DNA of 46,275 nucleotides from Pelagibacteraceae bacterium AG-422-N09 (GTDB taxonomy: Bacteria; Pseudomonadota; Alphaproteobacteria; Pelagibacterales; AG-422-B15), in NCBI GenBank assembly GCA_003213515.1, contig QCMV01000009.1, positions 1 to 46,275 of the forward strand. Reading direction: 5' to 3'. Below the pieces are notes generated by a model. The model made no database searches, was not told the origin of the DNA, and was given only the letters and a program-made list of their open reading frames with translations. The position numbers and the translations under genes were made by a program. Shown here piece by piece: positions 16,607-24,334 of the stretch; position 1 is the first letter of the stretch; each line of letters starts with the position of its first letter.

Positions 16607-17020
16607 CTAATAAAAATATACAAATACAATAAACATAGATCCAAAAAGCTGTGAAATAAATAAAACTACTGAGAAAAAATGAAGCATTTTAAATTTTTTT
16701 TCAGCCTCAACGATACCACCTTTAAATTTATCTCTATAAATATTGATTCTAGGAGTAAGATAAATGAGATTGATTAAAAAGAAAGCAGCGGAAACCAACG
16801 ATATAATTAGAAAATCAATTATACTAATAACAAAAAAAATAGCACACGATAAAATAGTAATGATTAATCCGTAAATGAACATTCTGGGGAAAATAACTCG
16901 TAATAACTTGCCTGCCTCATCTTCATTTAAAATTGAAAATACAGATGGGGTAACAACAGACATAAAAAAAATCATAAATCCAATAATTAAAGAATGTAGA
17001 AAAATTCCAAATTCCAACAT
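16607..17020 (-). CDS. DUF4149 (TMEM205-like) membrane protein
   Basis: 137 residues from the ATG at 17020, with four membrane helices (about 4-22, 46-68, 70-90, 117-136). I chose this start because the longer reading would run into the end of the alternative oxidase gene and adds a non-hydrophobic, lysine-rich lead; this ATG is 7 bases after the oxidase stop. The segment LIYLTPRINIYRDK then EAEKKFKMLHFFSVVLFISQL matches the DUF4149 pattern (a membrane-flanked NxxRD, then FxxLHxxS). The function of the family is unknown. Placement beside a quinol oxidase hints at a respiratory membrane role, which is inference. Confidence 0.7.
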   Translation of the reverse strand: MLEFGIFLHSLIIGFMIFFMSVVTPSVFSILNEDEAGKLLRVIFPRMFIYGLIITILSCAIFFVISIIDFLIISLVSAAFFLINLIYLTPRINIYRDKFKGGIVEAEKKFKMLHFFSVVLFISQLFGSMFIVFVYFY

Positions 17021-17027
17021 TATAAAC

Positions 17028-17696
17028 TTATTTAGTATTATCTTTTGAGAGTATTTCCCTTGAATCTGTATAAGTCTCTTTATGGTCTTTTTGATCAATA
17101 AGTGTTACAAATTCATGGTTAACATCACGGTGACCCATCTCGTCGTTTCTAACAGCAATGATAACATCTTTTAATTTTGCAAACTGTGATAAACCCCAAT
17201 AATCAATTGCTATCTGAGGTGCTTTAACGTTTGCAATATTTCCATTTTCAATTTCATTTAAATATTCTGTATAACTTATAATTGCTTGCTCCTCAAAATA
17301 TCCCACAATCCTATGGCAGGTACGAGGTGAAACTAAATACATTACAAAATAAAGATTAAAAAATAATCCTTGCACTATTATCACTAAAAATCTCTCAAAA
17401 ACTGATGGCTTTGCAATATTAATAAAAGTCATTAAATGCATTCTTTCGTTCTCAGCTTCATCTAAAAGTGTTTTGATCCAGCCTCTATCTTGCTCCATAT
17501 TTCTAAGGCTTTTTAAATGATTAAGCATGCCGGCGACCATTCCAGGGACAGCTGCTACAGTCTCTAATATAACCGCTCTGTGCCCGTAACGTTTTTTAAA
17601 GAAAAGATCAGCAAAAAAACGGAGAGCTTTTGTAAATAATAGAGCTATACGGTCACTGTTGTTTGCCGGTTTAATGTGCTTAAACATTTCGTTCAT
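17028..17696 (-). CDS. aox: Alternative oxidase (cyanide-insensitive ubiquinol oxidase)
   Basis: Diiron ubiquinol oxidase that reduces O2 to water without pumping protons, bound to the inner face of the cytoplasmic membrane. 222 residues, short as in bacterial AOX without the plant targeting region. All diiron ligands are present: E45 in [12 protein letters not shown]84 and H87 in [10 protein letters not shown]135 in YFEEQA, E186 and H189 in [12 protein letters not shown]. Hydrophobic anchor helices lie at about 100-122. It is followed within 7 bases by the DUF4149 gene. Bacterial AOX provides a branch that bypasses cytochrome oxidase; the heme A synthase in this window shows that an aa3-type oxidase is expected too. 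Confidence 0.95.
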   Translation of the reverse strand: MNEMFKHIKPANNSDRIALLFTKALRFFADLFFKKRYGHRAVILETVAAVPGMVAGMLNHLKSLRNMEQDRGWIKTLLDEAENERMHLMTFINIAKPSVFERFLVIIVQGLFFNLYFVMYLVSPRTCHRIVGYFEEQAIISYTEYLNEIENGNIANVKAPQIAIDYWGLSQFAKLKDVIIAVRNDEMGHRDVNHEFVTLIDQKDHKETYTDSREILSKDNTK

Positions 17697-17783
17697 ACTA
17701 AATAGATAATATTTATTTATAGAAATTAAATACTATAAAACGGATGTTTTACTGACATTTTGTCACAGATAAGACCATAAAAA

Positions 17784-17859
17784 TGGCGGTCCCTACGGGA
17801 TTCGAACCCGTGATCTTCTGGATGAAAACCAGATATCCTAACCGCTAGACGAAGGGACC
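17784..17859 (-). tRNA. tRNA-Glu (TTC)
   Basis: On the minus strand GGTCCCT (17859-17853) pairs with AGGGACC (17794-17788). The anticodon loop gives TTC and the T arm CGGGTTCGAATCCCG is perfect. Discriminator G17787 and encoded CCA (17786-17784) follow. It lies 47 bases downstream of recJ and 87 bases upstream of the alternative oxidase, on the same strand. Confidence 0.97.
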
Positions 17860-17906
17860 TTATATCTTATTTATATATCTAATAATCGGTCTAAATCAAT
17901 AATTGA

Positions 17907-19688
17907 TTATCTATTTTGTGATGCGGAAATATCAATAATATGTATTTGAGGTATTTTTTTACCCCCCCACTCATTGACCTTTATTTTGCCGAATAAGCAA
18001 ACTGATGAACCTTTATTTTTTATTAATTCTTCTCCAAGCTGTGTTTTTGCACTTCTAAAAGCCATCGCTTCAATAAATTTTCCTCCATCAGATTTAATTA
18101 GGCATTTAAAATGCTCCTCACCTATTTGATCAACGGTCGCAAGTATCACATTTTTAAAAATAAAAGATGGTTCAGGATTTTCTGATCCAAAAGGACCAAT
18201 TTTTTCAATTTCCCTATGAACATCTAAATTGATTGCTGATGTGCTTAAAATGCCATCAGCAAATAAAATTTTATTATCTTGAATATTTATTACTTTATTG
18301 TTCAATTGCTTTTCAAAAAATTTTTCCAATTCTTCTATCTTTTCAGAATCTATTGTTAATCCAGCTGCCATAGAGTGTCCTCCGCCTTTTTTAAGCAAAT
18401 TACTTTGAACAGCAGAAATAACTAACTGTCCAAGATCGATACCTTTTATTGAGCGTCCGGAACCTTTAGCTTCACCATTGTTTATCGAGAAAACAATACT
18501 AGGCTTATTAAATTTATCTTTAAGTCGACTTGCAATAATACCAATTACCCCCTCATGCCATCCTTCACCAGATACGATCAGTAGTTTATTTTTTAGTTTT
18601 TTATCATCAACTTGGGCGATAGCTTGATCTAGAACATAACTTTCTATTGTACGTCTCTCAGAATTAAATTTATCTAAATCGTTTGAGATGCTATCGATTT
18701 TACTTTTTTCACTCTCGGTTAATAAGTCTGTTCCAAAGTTTGAAAAACCTAATCTTCCGCCAGCATTGATTCTTGGGCCAATCTTAAAACCAAGATCATG
18801 AACAGATACTTTTGACTTTATATTTGATTTTTCAATCAAAGAATTTAAACCTGGATTTAATCGTTTTTGTATTACGTCGATTCCCTTTGAAACTAGAATT
18901 CGATTTAATCCTTTTAGTGGAACAGCATCGCAAACAGTTCCTAAAGCAACAAGATCTAACAAAGCAATAAGGTTTGGTTCATTTAGGTTATTTTTTTTAA
19001 ACCAATCTTCACGTCTTAATTTCCGATTAAGCCCAATAATGAACATATAAGTTACACCAACTGCAGAAAGATAGTTTAATCCTGAATTATCGTCCATTCT
19101 ATTTGGATTTATAATTGCTGTTGCTTTTGGTAGTTTTATTTCTGGAATGTGATGATCTAAGACAATTACATCCATACCTTGCTCTCTCGCATATTCAATC
19201 TCAGAAAAGGCCATTGTTCCGCAATCGACGGTAAATATTATTTTCACATCTCTTTTTTTAAAATTTGAAAAGGTTTGTATACTGGGACCGTAACCTTCAC
19301 TAAATCTATCAGGTATATGAAATTTTAGATTTATTGAGATTTGTTTAAAATAATTAATTAGAGTTGAAGTTGAAGTAGAACCATCAACATCATAGTCACC
19401 AAATACTGCAATTCGTTCTTTATTAATTATTGCCTGATAAAGTCTCTCGCAGGCTTTTTCCATGTCTGCTAAAACGTATGGATCAGGTAAACTTTCTTTT
19501 AATGAGGGACTTATATACGAAATAATGTCATCTAAATTTACTTTTCTAATACTTAGTAATTTCGCAACTAGAGGGCTTACTTCGTAACTTTGTGAGATAT
19601 ATTCCGTATCTTTTTCGCTATATTCTTTTAAAGACCATTTTTTATTTGTTAGAGAAAAAAAATCTTCGTCGAAAGAGTCTTTTCTCAT
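17907..19688 (-). CDS. recJ: Single-stranded-DNA-specific exonuclease RecJ
   Basis: 5'-3' single-strand exonuclease of recombination and mismatch repair. 593 residues, the usual length. DHH-family motifs are DYDVDG (98-103), VDCG (154-157) and DHH (178-180), which bind Mn/Mg. The GGGHSMAAGL block (about 435-444) belongs to the DHHA1 domain, and the C-terminal OB-like domain ends in KIPQIHIIDI. It starts 3 bases after glpX and is the last gene of the rplM to recJ unit; the hom-glpX-recJ order is a known alphaproteobacterial arrangement. Confidence 0.95.
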   Translation of the reverse strand: MRKDSFDEDFFSLTNKKWSLKEYSEKDTEYISQSYEVSPLVAKLLSIRKVNLDDIISYISPSLKESLPDPYVLADMEKACERLYQAIINKERIAVFGDYDVDGSTSTSTLINYFKQISINLKFHIPDRFSEGYGPSIQTFSNFKKRDVKIIFTVDCGTMAFSEIEYAREQGMDVIVLDHHIPEIKLPKATAIINPNRMDDNSGLNYLSAVGVTYMFIIGLNRKLRREDWFKKNNLNEPNLIALLDLVALGTVCDAVPLKGLNRILVSKGIDVIQKRLNPGLNSLIEKSNIKSKVSVHDLGFKIGPRINAGGRLGFSNFGTDLLTESEKSKIDSISNDLDKFNSERRTIESYVLDQAIAQVDDKKLKNKLLIVSGEGWHEGVIGIIASRLKDKFNKPSIVFSINNGEAKGSGRSIKGIDLGQLVISAVQSNLLKKGGGHSMAAGLTIDSEKIEELEKFFEKQLNNKVINIQDNKILFADGILSTSAINLDVHREIEKIGPFGSENPEPSFIFKNVILATVDQIGEEHFKCLIKSDGGKFIEAMAFRSAKTQLGEELIKNKGSSVCLFGKIKVNEWGGKKIPQIHIIDISASQNR

Positions 19689-19691
19689 AGT

Positions 19692-20642
19692 TCAATCTTT
19701 TTTGTGATAAGTCTCGATATACTGAGATGCGGCTTCGCCAGTTCTTAGAACTAGTGAATGGGTTATGTAGTGACTGCTGTCAGATCTTACTCCTCTAACC
19801 ATAGTACCTTCTGTTACACCTGTAGCAGAAAAGATAATATCGCCGTGTGCAAGTTCATTAAGATTATATTTTTTTTCAAGGTCTTTAATACCAATCTTTT
19901 CAGCTCTATTTTTTTCATCGTCATTATTGATTACAAGTCTAGTTTGCATTTGACCGCCAATGCATTGCAGTGCTGCAGCAGCTAAAACTCCTTCAGGAGC
20001 TCCGCCGATGCCGAGGTAAATATCAACTGGATTATGTTCTTGTGTTGTCATAATTACTCCTGCTACATCACCGTCAGGAATAAGAACAATCTTTGAACCA
20101 ATTGTTCTTAAAGACTCAATTATATCATCGTGTCTGGGTCTTTCTAATACACAGGCAGTAACTTCACTAATTTTAACTTTTTTAGCTTCCGCGATACTTT
20201 TTATGTTATCTTCGACAGCTGCATCAAGATCTATTACATCTTTTGGAAGACTACTGCCAACTGCAATCTTATTCATGTAAGTGTCTGGCGCATAGAGCAA
20301 CCCTCCTTTTTGAGCTGCAGCTACTACAGATAATGAATTTGGCATGCCCTTAGCTGTTATAGTGGTTCCTTCTAAAGGATCTAACGCAATATCGACTTCG
20401 TGATTTTTGCCAGTTCCTACTTTCTCGCCAATATAGAGCATTGGCGCTTCATCTCTCTCACCTTCACCAATAACAATTCTGCCATCAAAATCAATTGCGT
20501 TTAAAGCTGTTCTCATTGCGTCTACAGCAACTTGATCTGCTGCTTTTTCGTCACCAAGACCCATTAATTTAGACGATGCAATTGCAGCCTTTTCAGTTGC
20601 AGCTACAATTCCTGATGCATATTGAGTTGATATTACGGTCAT
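19692..20642 (-). CDS. glpX: Fructose-1,6-bisphosphatase class II (GlpX)
   Basis: Hydrolyses fructose-1,6-bisphosphate in gluconeogenesis; in some lineages also sedoheptulose bisphosphate. 316 residues. Class II signatures are IGEGERDEAPMLYIGE (58-73), LDPLEGTTITAKGMPNSL (87-104), ERPRHDDII near 167 and LGIGGAPEGVLAAAAL. Acidic residues in EGERDE and DPLEGT bind the divalent metals. No class I Fbp is in the window. The ATG overlaps the hom stop by 4 bases and recJ follows after 3, so expression is tied to the same transcript. The gene is more G+C-rich and better codon-adapted than hom. Confidence 0.95.
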   Translation of the reverse strand: MTVISTQYASGIVAATEKAAIASSKLMGLGDEKAADQVAVDAMRTALNAIDFDGRIVIGEGERDEAPMLYIGEKVGTGKNHEVDIALDPLEGTTITAKGMPNSLSVVAAAQKGGLLYAPDTYMNKIAVGSSLPKDVIDLDAAVEDNIKSIAEAKKVKISEVTACVLERPRHDDIIESLRTIGSKIVLIPDGDVAGVIMTTQEHNPVDIYLGIGGAPEGVLAAAALQCIGGQMQTRLVINNDDEKNRAEKIGIKDLEKKYNLNELAHGDIIFSATGVTEGTMVRGVRSDSSHYITHSLVLRTGEAASQYIETYHKKD

Positions 20643-21928
20643 AACGAATCTTCAATTCTGATAAATTTAACAGATGAGCTTACTTCTGGTAATCTTTTTA
20701 TCTGCTTAATAGATGATAAAAGTGAAGATTCTTTAACTGTGTGAGTTATCAAAATAATTTCAGCAAAATTTGACCTTTTAGATGGCTTTTGAATTATACT
20801 TTCAATCGAAATTTTTCTTTTTGATAGAGCTTTTGAAATTTTTGCCATTACCCCTGCTTTATCTTTGGCAGTAATTCTCAAATAATATGGGAATGACAAA
20901 TCATCAATTTTCTGGATTTTTAACTTCTTTTTCTTTTTCATTGATACGCCCAATGGATAATTATAAGTACCTCTTATAATGTCCATAAGGTCTGACATAA
21001 CAGAGGCTCCTGTTGGTCCAGCTCCAGCACCAGGGCCTTCAAAAATATTTTTTCCAATTACTGAGTCATTTACAACAACAGCATTAATCTCGTTACTCAC
21101 TTTTGCAATATCTGATTTTTGTTTAACAAAACAAGGATGAACTCTTTGTTCGATCTTACTTAATTTTTTAGAAGCAACTGATAACAATTTTATTGAGAAT
21201 CCTAATTCTTTTGCAAAAACAAAATCATATTTATCAATCTTAGTAATACCTTCTATAAAAGTAGCTTTAAAATTTACAGGAATGTCAAAAGCAATACTTG
21301 ATAACAATGTAATCTTATGAGCTGCATCAATACCCTGAATATCAAATGTTGGATCTAACTCAGCAAAACCTTTTTTTTGAGCATCATTTAATACATTTTT
21401 AAAATCTCCCGCATTATTTTCCATCTTTGTTAAAATGTAGTTACAAGTACCATTCAAAATACCATAAATTTTGTTTATTTTATTAAGTCGCAAATTTTCT
21501 CTTACAGCTTTTACAATTGGTATACCGCCAGCAATAGCTGCTTCATAATTGAGACAAACATTATTTTGTTCAGCAATTTTAGATAACTCATTTCCATGTA
21601 CTGCAAGCAAAGCTTTATTAGCGGTAATTACATGTTTTTTATTTTGGAGTGCTTTTTTAACAACTTTATATGCTATTCCCTTTGAGCCACCAATGAGCTC
21701 AATTAAAATATCTACATTGTCATTTGTAGCTAATGACATTGTATCAGTTGTTAACGGTAGAGACTTAACTGATAAACTTCTTTTTTTTCTTGAGTTCTTA
21801 ACAGCAATTTTAATTACATTGATATTTGCAGTTTTTTGCGAGAGTGTTTTAAAATTTTTTAATTGTTTGAGAAATCCCGATCCAACTGTTCCAAGTCCTG
21901 CGATTCCGACACCATAAGTTTTACTCAT
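20639..21928 (-). CDS. hom: Homoserine dehydrogenase
   Basis: Reduces aspartate semialdehyde to homoserine, the branch point to threonine and methionine; metY in this window uses the activated product. 429 residues from the ATG at 21928, which has AAGG about 9 bases upstream; a TTG three codons earlier is a weaker choice. Domains are the NAD(P)-binding GVGIAGLGTVGSGF at the N-terminus, VITANKALLA, the catalytic GILNGTCNYILTKM region, and a C-terminal ACT domain (YYLRITAKDKAGVMAKISKA) for threonine feedback. The start codon overlaps the stop of the small lipoprotein gene. Confidence 0.95.
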   Translation of the reverse strand: MSKTYGVGIAGLGTVGSGFLKQLKNFKTLSQKTANINVIKIAVKNSRKKRSLSVKSLPLTTDTMSLATNDNVDILIELIGGSKGIAYKVVKKALQNKKHVITANKALLAVHGNELSKIAEQNNVCLNYEAAIAGGIPIVKAVRENLRLNKINKIYGILNGTCNYILTKMENNAGDFKNVLNDAQKKGFAELDPTFDIQGIDAAHKITLLSSIAFDIPVNFKATFIEGITKIDKYDFVFAKELGFSIKLLSVASKKLSKIEQRVHPCFVKQKSDIAKVSNEINAVVVNDSVIGKNIFEGPGAGAGPTGASVMSDLMDIIRGTYNYPLGVSMKKKKKLKIQKIDDLSFPYYLRITAKDKAGVMAKISKALSKRKISIESIIQKPSKRSNFAEIILITHTVKESSLLSSIKQIKRLPEVSSSVKFIRIEDSL

Positions 21929-22118
21929 TGATTTCAACCTTTTCTGGTACGCTCTCTAAATCTGGTTTCTGAGCATTTTCTTGATCATCTAAAATTAATT
22001 CTGCAGCATTTGGGTTTATAAAAAACTCATAAAAAGAAAAATTTTTTGCTGATGAGCAGGCATTGAAAGTAAATAGAAATAAAAATAGATTAAAAATAAT
22101 TATTATTTTTTTTCTCAT
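21921..22118 (-). CDS. Small lipoprotein
   Basis: 65 residues, not recognised beyond its signal. The N-terminus MRKKIIIIFNLFLFLFTFNAC is a lipoprotein signal peptide with lipobox FNAC (cysteine 21). The remaining 44 residues contain KNFSFYEFFINPNAAELI and an acidic tail rich in E, D and P, likely disordered. It is translationally coupled on both sides: its start overlaps the argC stop by 4 bases and its stop overlaps the hom ATG by 8, so chance conservation as an ORF is unlikely. An outer- or inner-membrane small lipoprotein is the safe description. Confidence 0.6.
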   Translation of the reverse strand: MRKKIIIIFNLFLFLFTFNACSSAKNFSFYEFFINPNAAELILDDQENAQKPDLESVPEKVEINE

Positions 22119-23125
22119 ACTAGTCCTAACCTCTCATCATAACCATTCATAAGATTAAAATTTTGAACTGCTTGTCCAGCAGCACCTTTTACCAAATTGT
22201 CTAAAACACTAACAATACATAATTTATTTTCTTTATATCCCTTTTTTAATCCTATGACTAAGTTATTGGTACCAACAACTTCCCTAGAGGAAGGAATTTC
22301 ATTCATTGGTAGCAATTGTATAAAATGCTCATCATTAAATCTTTCTTGTAATATATCGTAAATATCATTTTGAGATACCTCATTTGTGTCAATATATATG
22401 TTACTCAAAATACCTCTTTCAACAGGTAATATATTAGCCGCGAAGAAAACTTCAGTTTGAATATTTTTGATTTTACTGAGTTCTTGATTTATCTCAGCTA
22501 TGTGTTTGTGATCACCAATACCATAGGTTCTGATATTTTCATTTACTTCCTTGATTAACTCTTTTTTTCCCTTTGTTTTACCTGCACCTGAGTAACCTGA
22601 TTTTGAGTCAATAACGATATCTTCGGTTTTAATTGCATTTTGTTTTATCAATTCAATTAGTGGGATTAAGATGCTAGTTGCATAGCAGCCAGGGTTTGAA
22701 ATATGCTTACATTTTTTTATATAATTTCTGTTAAACTCTGTTAACCCATATTGGAATTCATCATTTAACTCAAAGTTGCCGTGTTTAAAGCCATACCAGT
22801 TCTCATAACCATTTTTATCATCAAGTCTAAAATCAACTGAAAGGTCAATTATGCTGACATCTGATTTCAATAGATCGCTTCTTTTGTGAAGATTTTCATT
22901 TGGCAAGCAATTAAATACATAATCAATGTTACTAAAATTTATATCTTCATAGCTTTTGTATTTGAGTGGTGTTTGTATACCAACAGAGTCATGGATTTGA
23001 ACTGTTTCACCTGCAGACTTGTTTGCAGATAAAGCAACAATCTTAACATGGGGGTGGTTGAGGCAAATTTTGATTATTTCTTGTCCTACAAAACCACTAG
23101 CACCTAATATAGCTACGTTTTTCAT
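22115..23125 (-). CDS. argC: N-acetyl-gamma-glutamyl-phosphate reductase
   Basis: Third step of arginine synthesis: NADPH-dependent reduction of N-acetylglutamyl phosphate to the semialdehyde, in the cytoplasm. 336 residues. The nucleotide-binding motif GASGFVGQEIIKI lies at 8-20. The catalytic cysteine is C147 in HISNPGCYATS, and SGYSGAGKTKGKKEL follows as expected for the ArgC type. It sits 39 bases after rpsI in the common alphaproteobacterial rplM-rpsI-argC order. Confidence 0.95.
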   Translation of the reverse strand: MKNVAILGASGFVGQEIIKICLNHPHVKIVALSANKSAGETVQIHDSVGIQTPLKYKSYEDINFSNIDYVFNCLPNENLHKRSDLLKSDVSIIDLSVDFRLDDKNGYENWYGFKHGNFELNDEFQYGLTEFNRNYIKKCKHISNPGCYATSILIPLIELIKQNAIKTEDIVIDSKSGYSGAGKTKGKKELIKEVNENIRTYGIGDHKHIAEINQELSKIKNIQTEVFFAANILPVERGILSNIYIDTNEVSQNDIYDILQERFNDEHFIQLLPMNEIPSSREVVGTNNLVIGLKKGYKENKLCIVSVLDNLVKGAAGQAVQNFNLMNGYDERLGLV

Positions 23126-23164
23126 AATTAATTTTTAATTTTAAAATAGAAGTTTGAAAAAAAA

Positions 23165-23611
23165 TTATCTTTTAGAGAATTGGAAACGTCTACGCGCTTT
23201 ACGTCTACCATATTTTTTTCTTTCAACAATTCGAGAGTCTCTAGTAAGTAAACCTTCAGTTTTAAGGATTGGTCTTAAGTTTGGATCTAGCAAGGTTAGA
23301 GCTTTTGAAATCCCATGTCTTACAGCACCAGCCTGACCAGACATTCCACCACCGCTAACTGTAACTGTTGTGTCAACATTCATCTTTTTGTTCGTAAGTT
23401 CAAGAGGCTGATTAACTAACATGTTTAAAACAGGTCTTAAAAAGTATTTATCTACATCCTTACCGTTTATTACAATTTTTCCAGATCCATCTTTTATCCA
23501 TACTCTTGCTACAGCATTCTTTCTTTTGCCTGTTGCATAAGATCTACCTAAATTATCTAATACAGGTTTAGCTAAATTTTCTTCAGTATTGTTATTCATA
23601 GTTTCGTTCAT
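23165..23611 (-). CDS. rpsI: 30S ribosomal protein S9
   Basis: Component of the small-subunit head; its C-terminal tail reaches the P-site tRNA. 148 residues, slightly longer than the 130 of E. coli because of an N-terminal extension ([19 protein letters not shown]). Signatures are [44 protein letters not shown] and the basic end [16 protein letters not shown]. The ATG overlaps the rplM stop by 4 bases, the usual rplM-rpsI pairing. Confidence 0.97.
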   Translation of the reverse strand: MNETMNNNTEENLAKPVLDNLGRSYATGKRKNAVARVWIKDGSGKIVINGKDVDKYFLRPVLNMLVNQPLELTNKKMNVDTTVTVSGGGMSGQAGAVRHGISKALTLLDPNLRPILKTEGLLTRDSRIVERKKYGRRKARRRFQFSKR

Positions 23612-24075
23612 TTAACTACATCCTGTATGTTATATGTTTTAGGATTTTGAGCCTCGTGTGGATGCTTATCTCCTACATATACTTTCATATTAGATAGCTG
23701 CTTTCTTCCTAATGGCCCTTTAGGAATCATTCTCTTAACAGCTAATCTTACAAGCCGGTCTGGAAATTTTCCCTCTAATATCTTTCTAGCATTTATGCTC
23801 TTAATACCTCCAGGATATCCAGTGTGTCTATAATAAGTTTTGTCATCGAGTTTTTTGCCCGTAAGCTTAATTTTTTCAGCATTAATTATAACAACGTTGT
23901 CACCACAATCCACATGTGGCGTATACGTGGGCTTATGCTTTCCTCTTAAAATATTTGAGACATTTGTAGCCAGTCTGCCCAAGACTATGTCTTTTGCATC
24001 TATCAAGAGCCAATCTTTCTTAATGTCCTCTTTTCTTAGAGACGCTGTTTGCTTTAGTATCTTAGATGTAGTCAT
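23608..24075 (-). CDS. rplM: 50S ribosomal protein L13
   Basis: Early-assembling large-subunit protein, 155 residues. Recognised from [44 protein letters not shown] and the motif [14 protein letters not shown]. The N-terminus is about a dozen residues longer than the usual start near WLLIDA; no other start codon lies between, so the ATG at 24075 is retained. No Shine-Dalgarno is visible. A TTGACA-17-TAATAA promoter ends only 8 bases upstream, which predicts a leaderless or nearly leaderless transcript. It heads the unit rplM, rpsI, argC, lipoprotein, hom, glpX, recJ. Confidence 0.96.
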   Translation of the reverse strand: MTTSKILKQTASLRKEDIKKDWLLIDAKDIVLGRLATNVSNILRGKHKPTYTPHVDCGDNVVIINAEKIKLTGKKLDDKTYYRHTGYPGGIKSINARKILEGKFPDRLVRLAVKRMIPKGPLGRKQLSNMKVYVGDKHPHEAQNPKTYNIQDVVK

Positions 24076-24083
24076 ATTGTTGC

Positions 24084-24112
24084 TTATTAGAGAATACAGT
24101 AAAATATGTCAA
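24084..24112 (-). promoter_or_regulatory. rplM: rplM promoter, close to the start codon
   Basis: Minus strand: perfect -35 TTGACA (24112-24107), 17-base spacer, -10 TAATAA (24089-24084). The rplM ATG begins at 24075, 8 bases after the -10, so transcription should start 0-3 bases before the initiation codon. Confidence 0.65.
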
Positions 24113-24134
24113 CAACATATATTAATATAATAAA

Positions 24135-24163
24135 TTCATATACTTAATTAATGGTATTATAAT
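24135..24163 (+). promoter_or_regulatory. metY: metY promoter
   Basis: TTCATA (24135-24140), 17-base spacer, perfect TATAAT (24158-24163). Predicted transcription start near 24170, just before the first hairpin of the structured leader. The -35 is only partly consensus. Confidence 0.5.
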
Positions 24164-24178
24164 ACTTTTTAAATTATT

Positions 24179-24309
24179 ACACTTTACATAAGTCTTAGAG
24201 TGTTATTCAATATATTGTCGAGTTTAATACAGCTTGCGGACTTATACAGCTAAGCCATCAGCCGCACATAGTATTATGATGCGGTTTTTTTGTTTGCTGT
24301 GAAACTCGA
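24179..24309 (+). promoter_or_regulatory. Structured attenuator leader of metY (riboswitch-like, class not assigned)
   Basis: Several pairings can be drawn. Hairpin 1 is 24179-24185 with 24197-24203 (7 bp). Its loop ATAAGTC (24188-24194) is complementary to GACTTAT (24239-24245), a pseudoknot of 7 bp. Antiterminator: TGCGG (24235-24239) with CCGCA (24262-24266), plus CTTA/TAAG inside it (24241-24244/24251-24254). CCGCA alternatively pairs with TGCGG (24280-24284) to make a terminator. The pseudoknot and antiterminator exclude each other. A further long-range helix joins 24218-24225 and 24229-24233 to 24296-24300 and 24302-24309. SAM-II/SAM-V riboswitches are known before metY in marine alphaproteobacteria, but I cannot fit their core cleanly; only a GCTAA element is shared. 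Confidence 0.65.
24262..24291 (+). terminator. Intrinsic terminator in the metY leader
   Basis: CCGCA (24262-24266) plus CAT pairs with ATG-A-TGCGG (24276-24284), loop AGTATT, followed by seven T (24285-24291). It lies 43 bases before the metY ATG, so it acts as a regulated terminator rather than a gene end. Confidence 0.85.
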
Positions 24310-24334
24310 AGAAAATATAAATAGAGGTAAAAAA

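Noticed and set aside
17021-17098. Extended start of the DUF4149 protein
   Set aside because: The added stretch overlaps the end of the alternative oxidase gene and is not membrane-like; the ATG at 17020 gives a typical family start.
17880-17905. Terminator after recJ
   Set aside because: AATCAA/TTGATT can pair, but the stem is short and AT-only with no T-tract; tRNA-Glu may be co-transcribed.
24215-24260. Canonical SAM-II riboswitch in the metY leader
   Set aside because: GTTTAA, TTGC and AGCTAA can be lined up loosely, but no P1 helix of the right spacing can be drawn and the A-rich triplex strand is missing. I kept it as an unassigned attenuator.
24200-24290. Leader-peptide attenuation upstream of metY
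   Set aside because: No short ORF with a start codon and a methionine-rich run precedes the terminator.
24290-24334. N-terminal extension of metY from a TTG at 24290
   Set aside because: It would start in the terminator T-tract; the ATG at 24335 has AGAGG at a proper distance and matches the family N-terminus.
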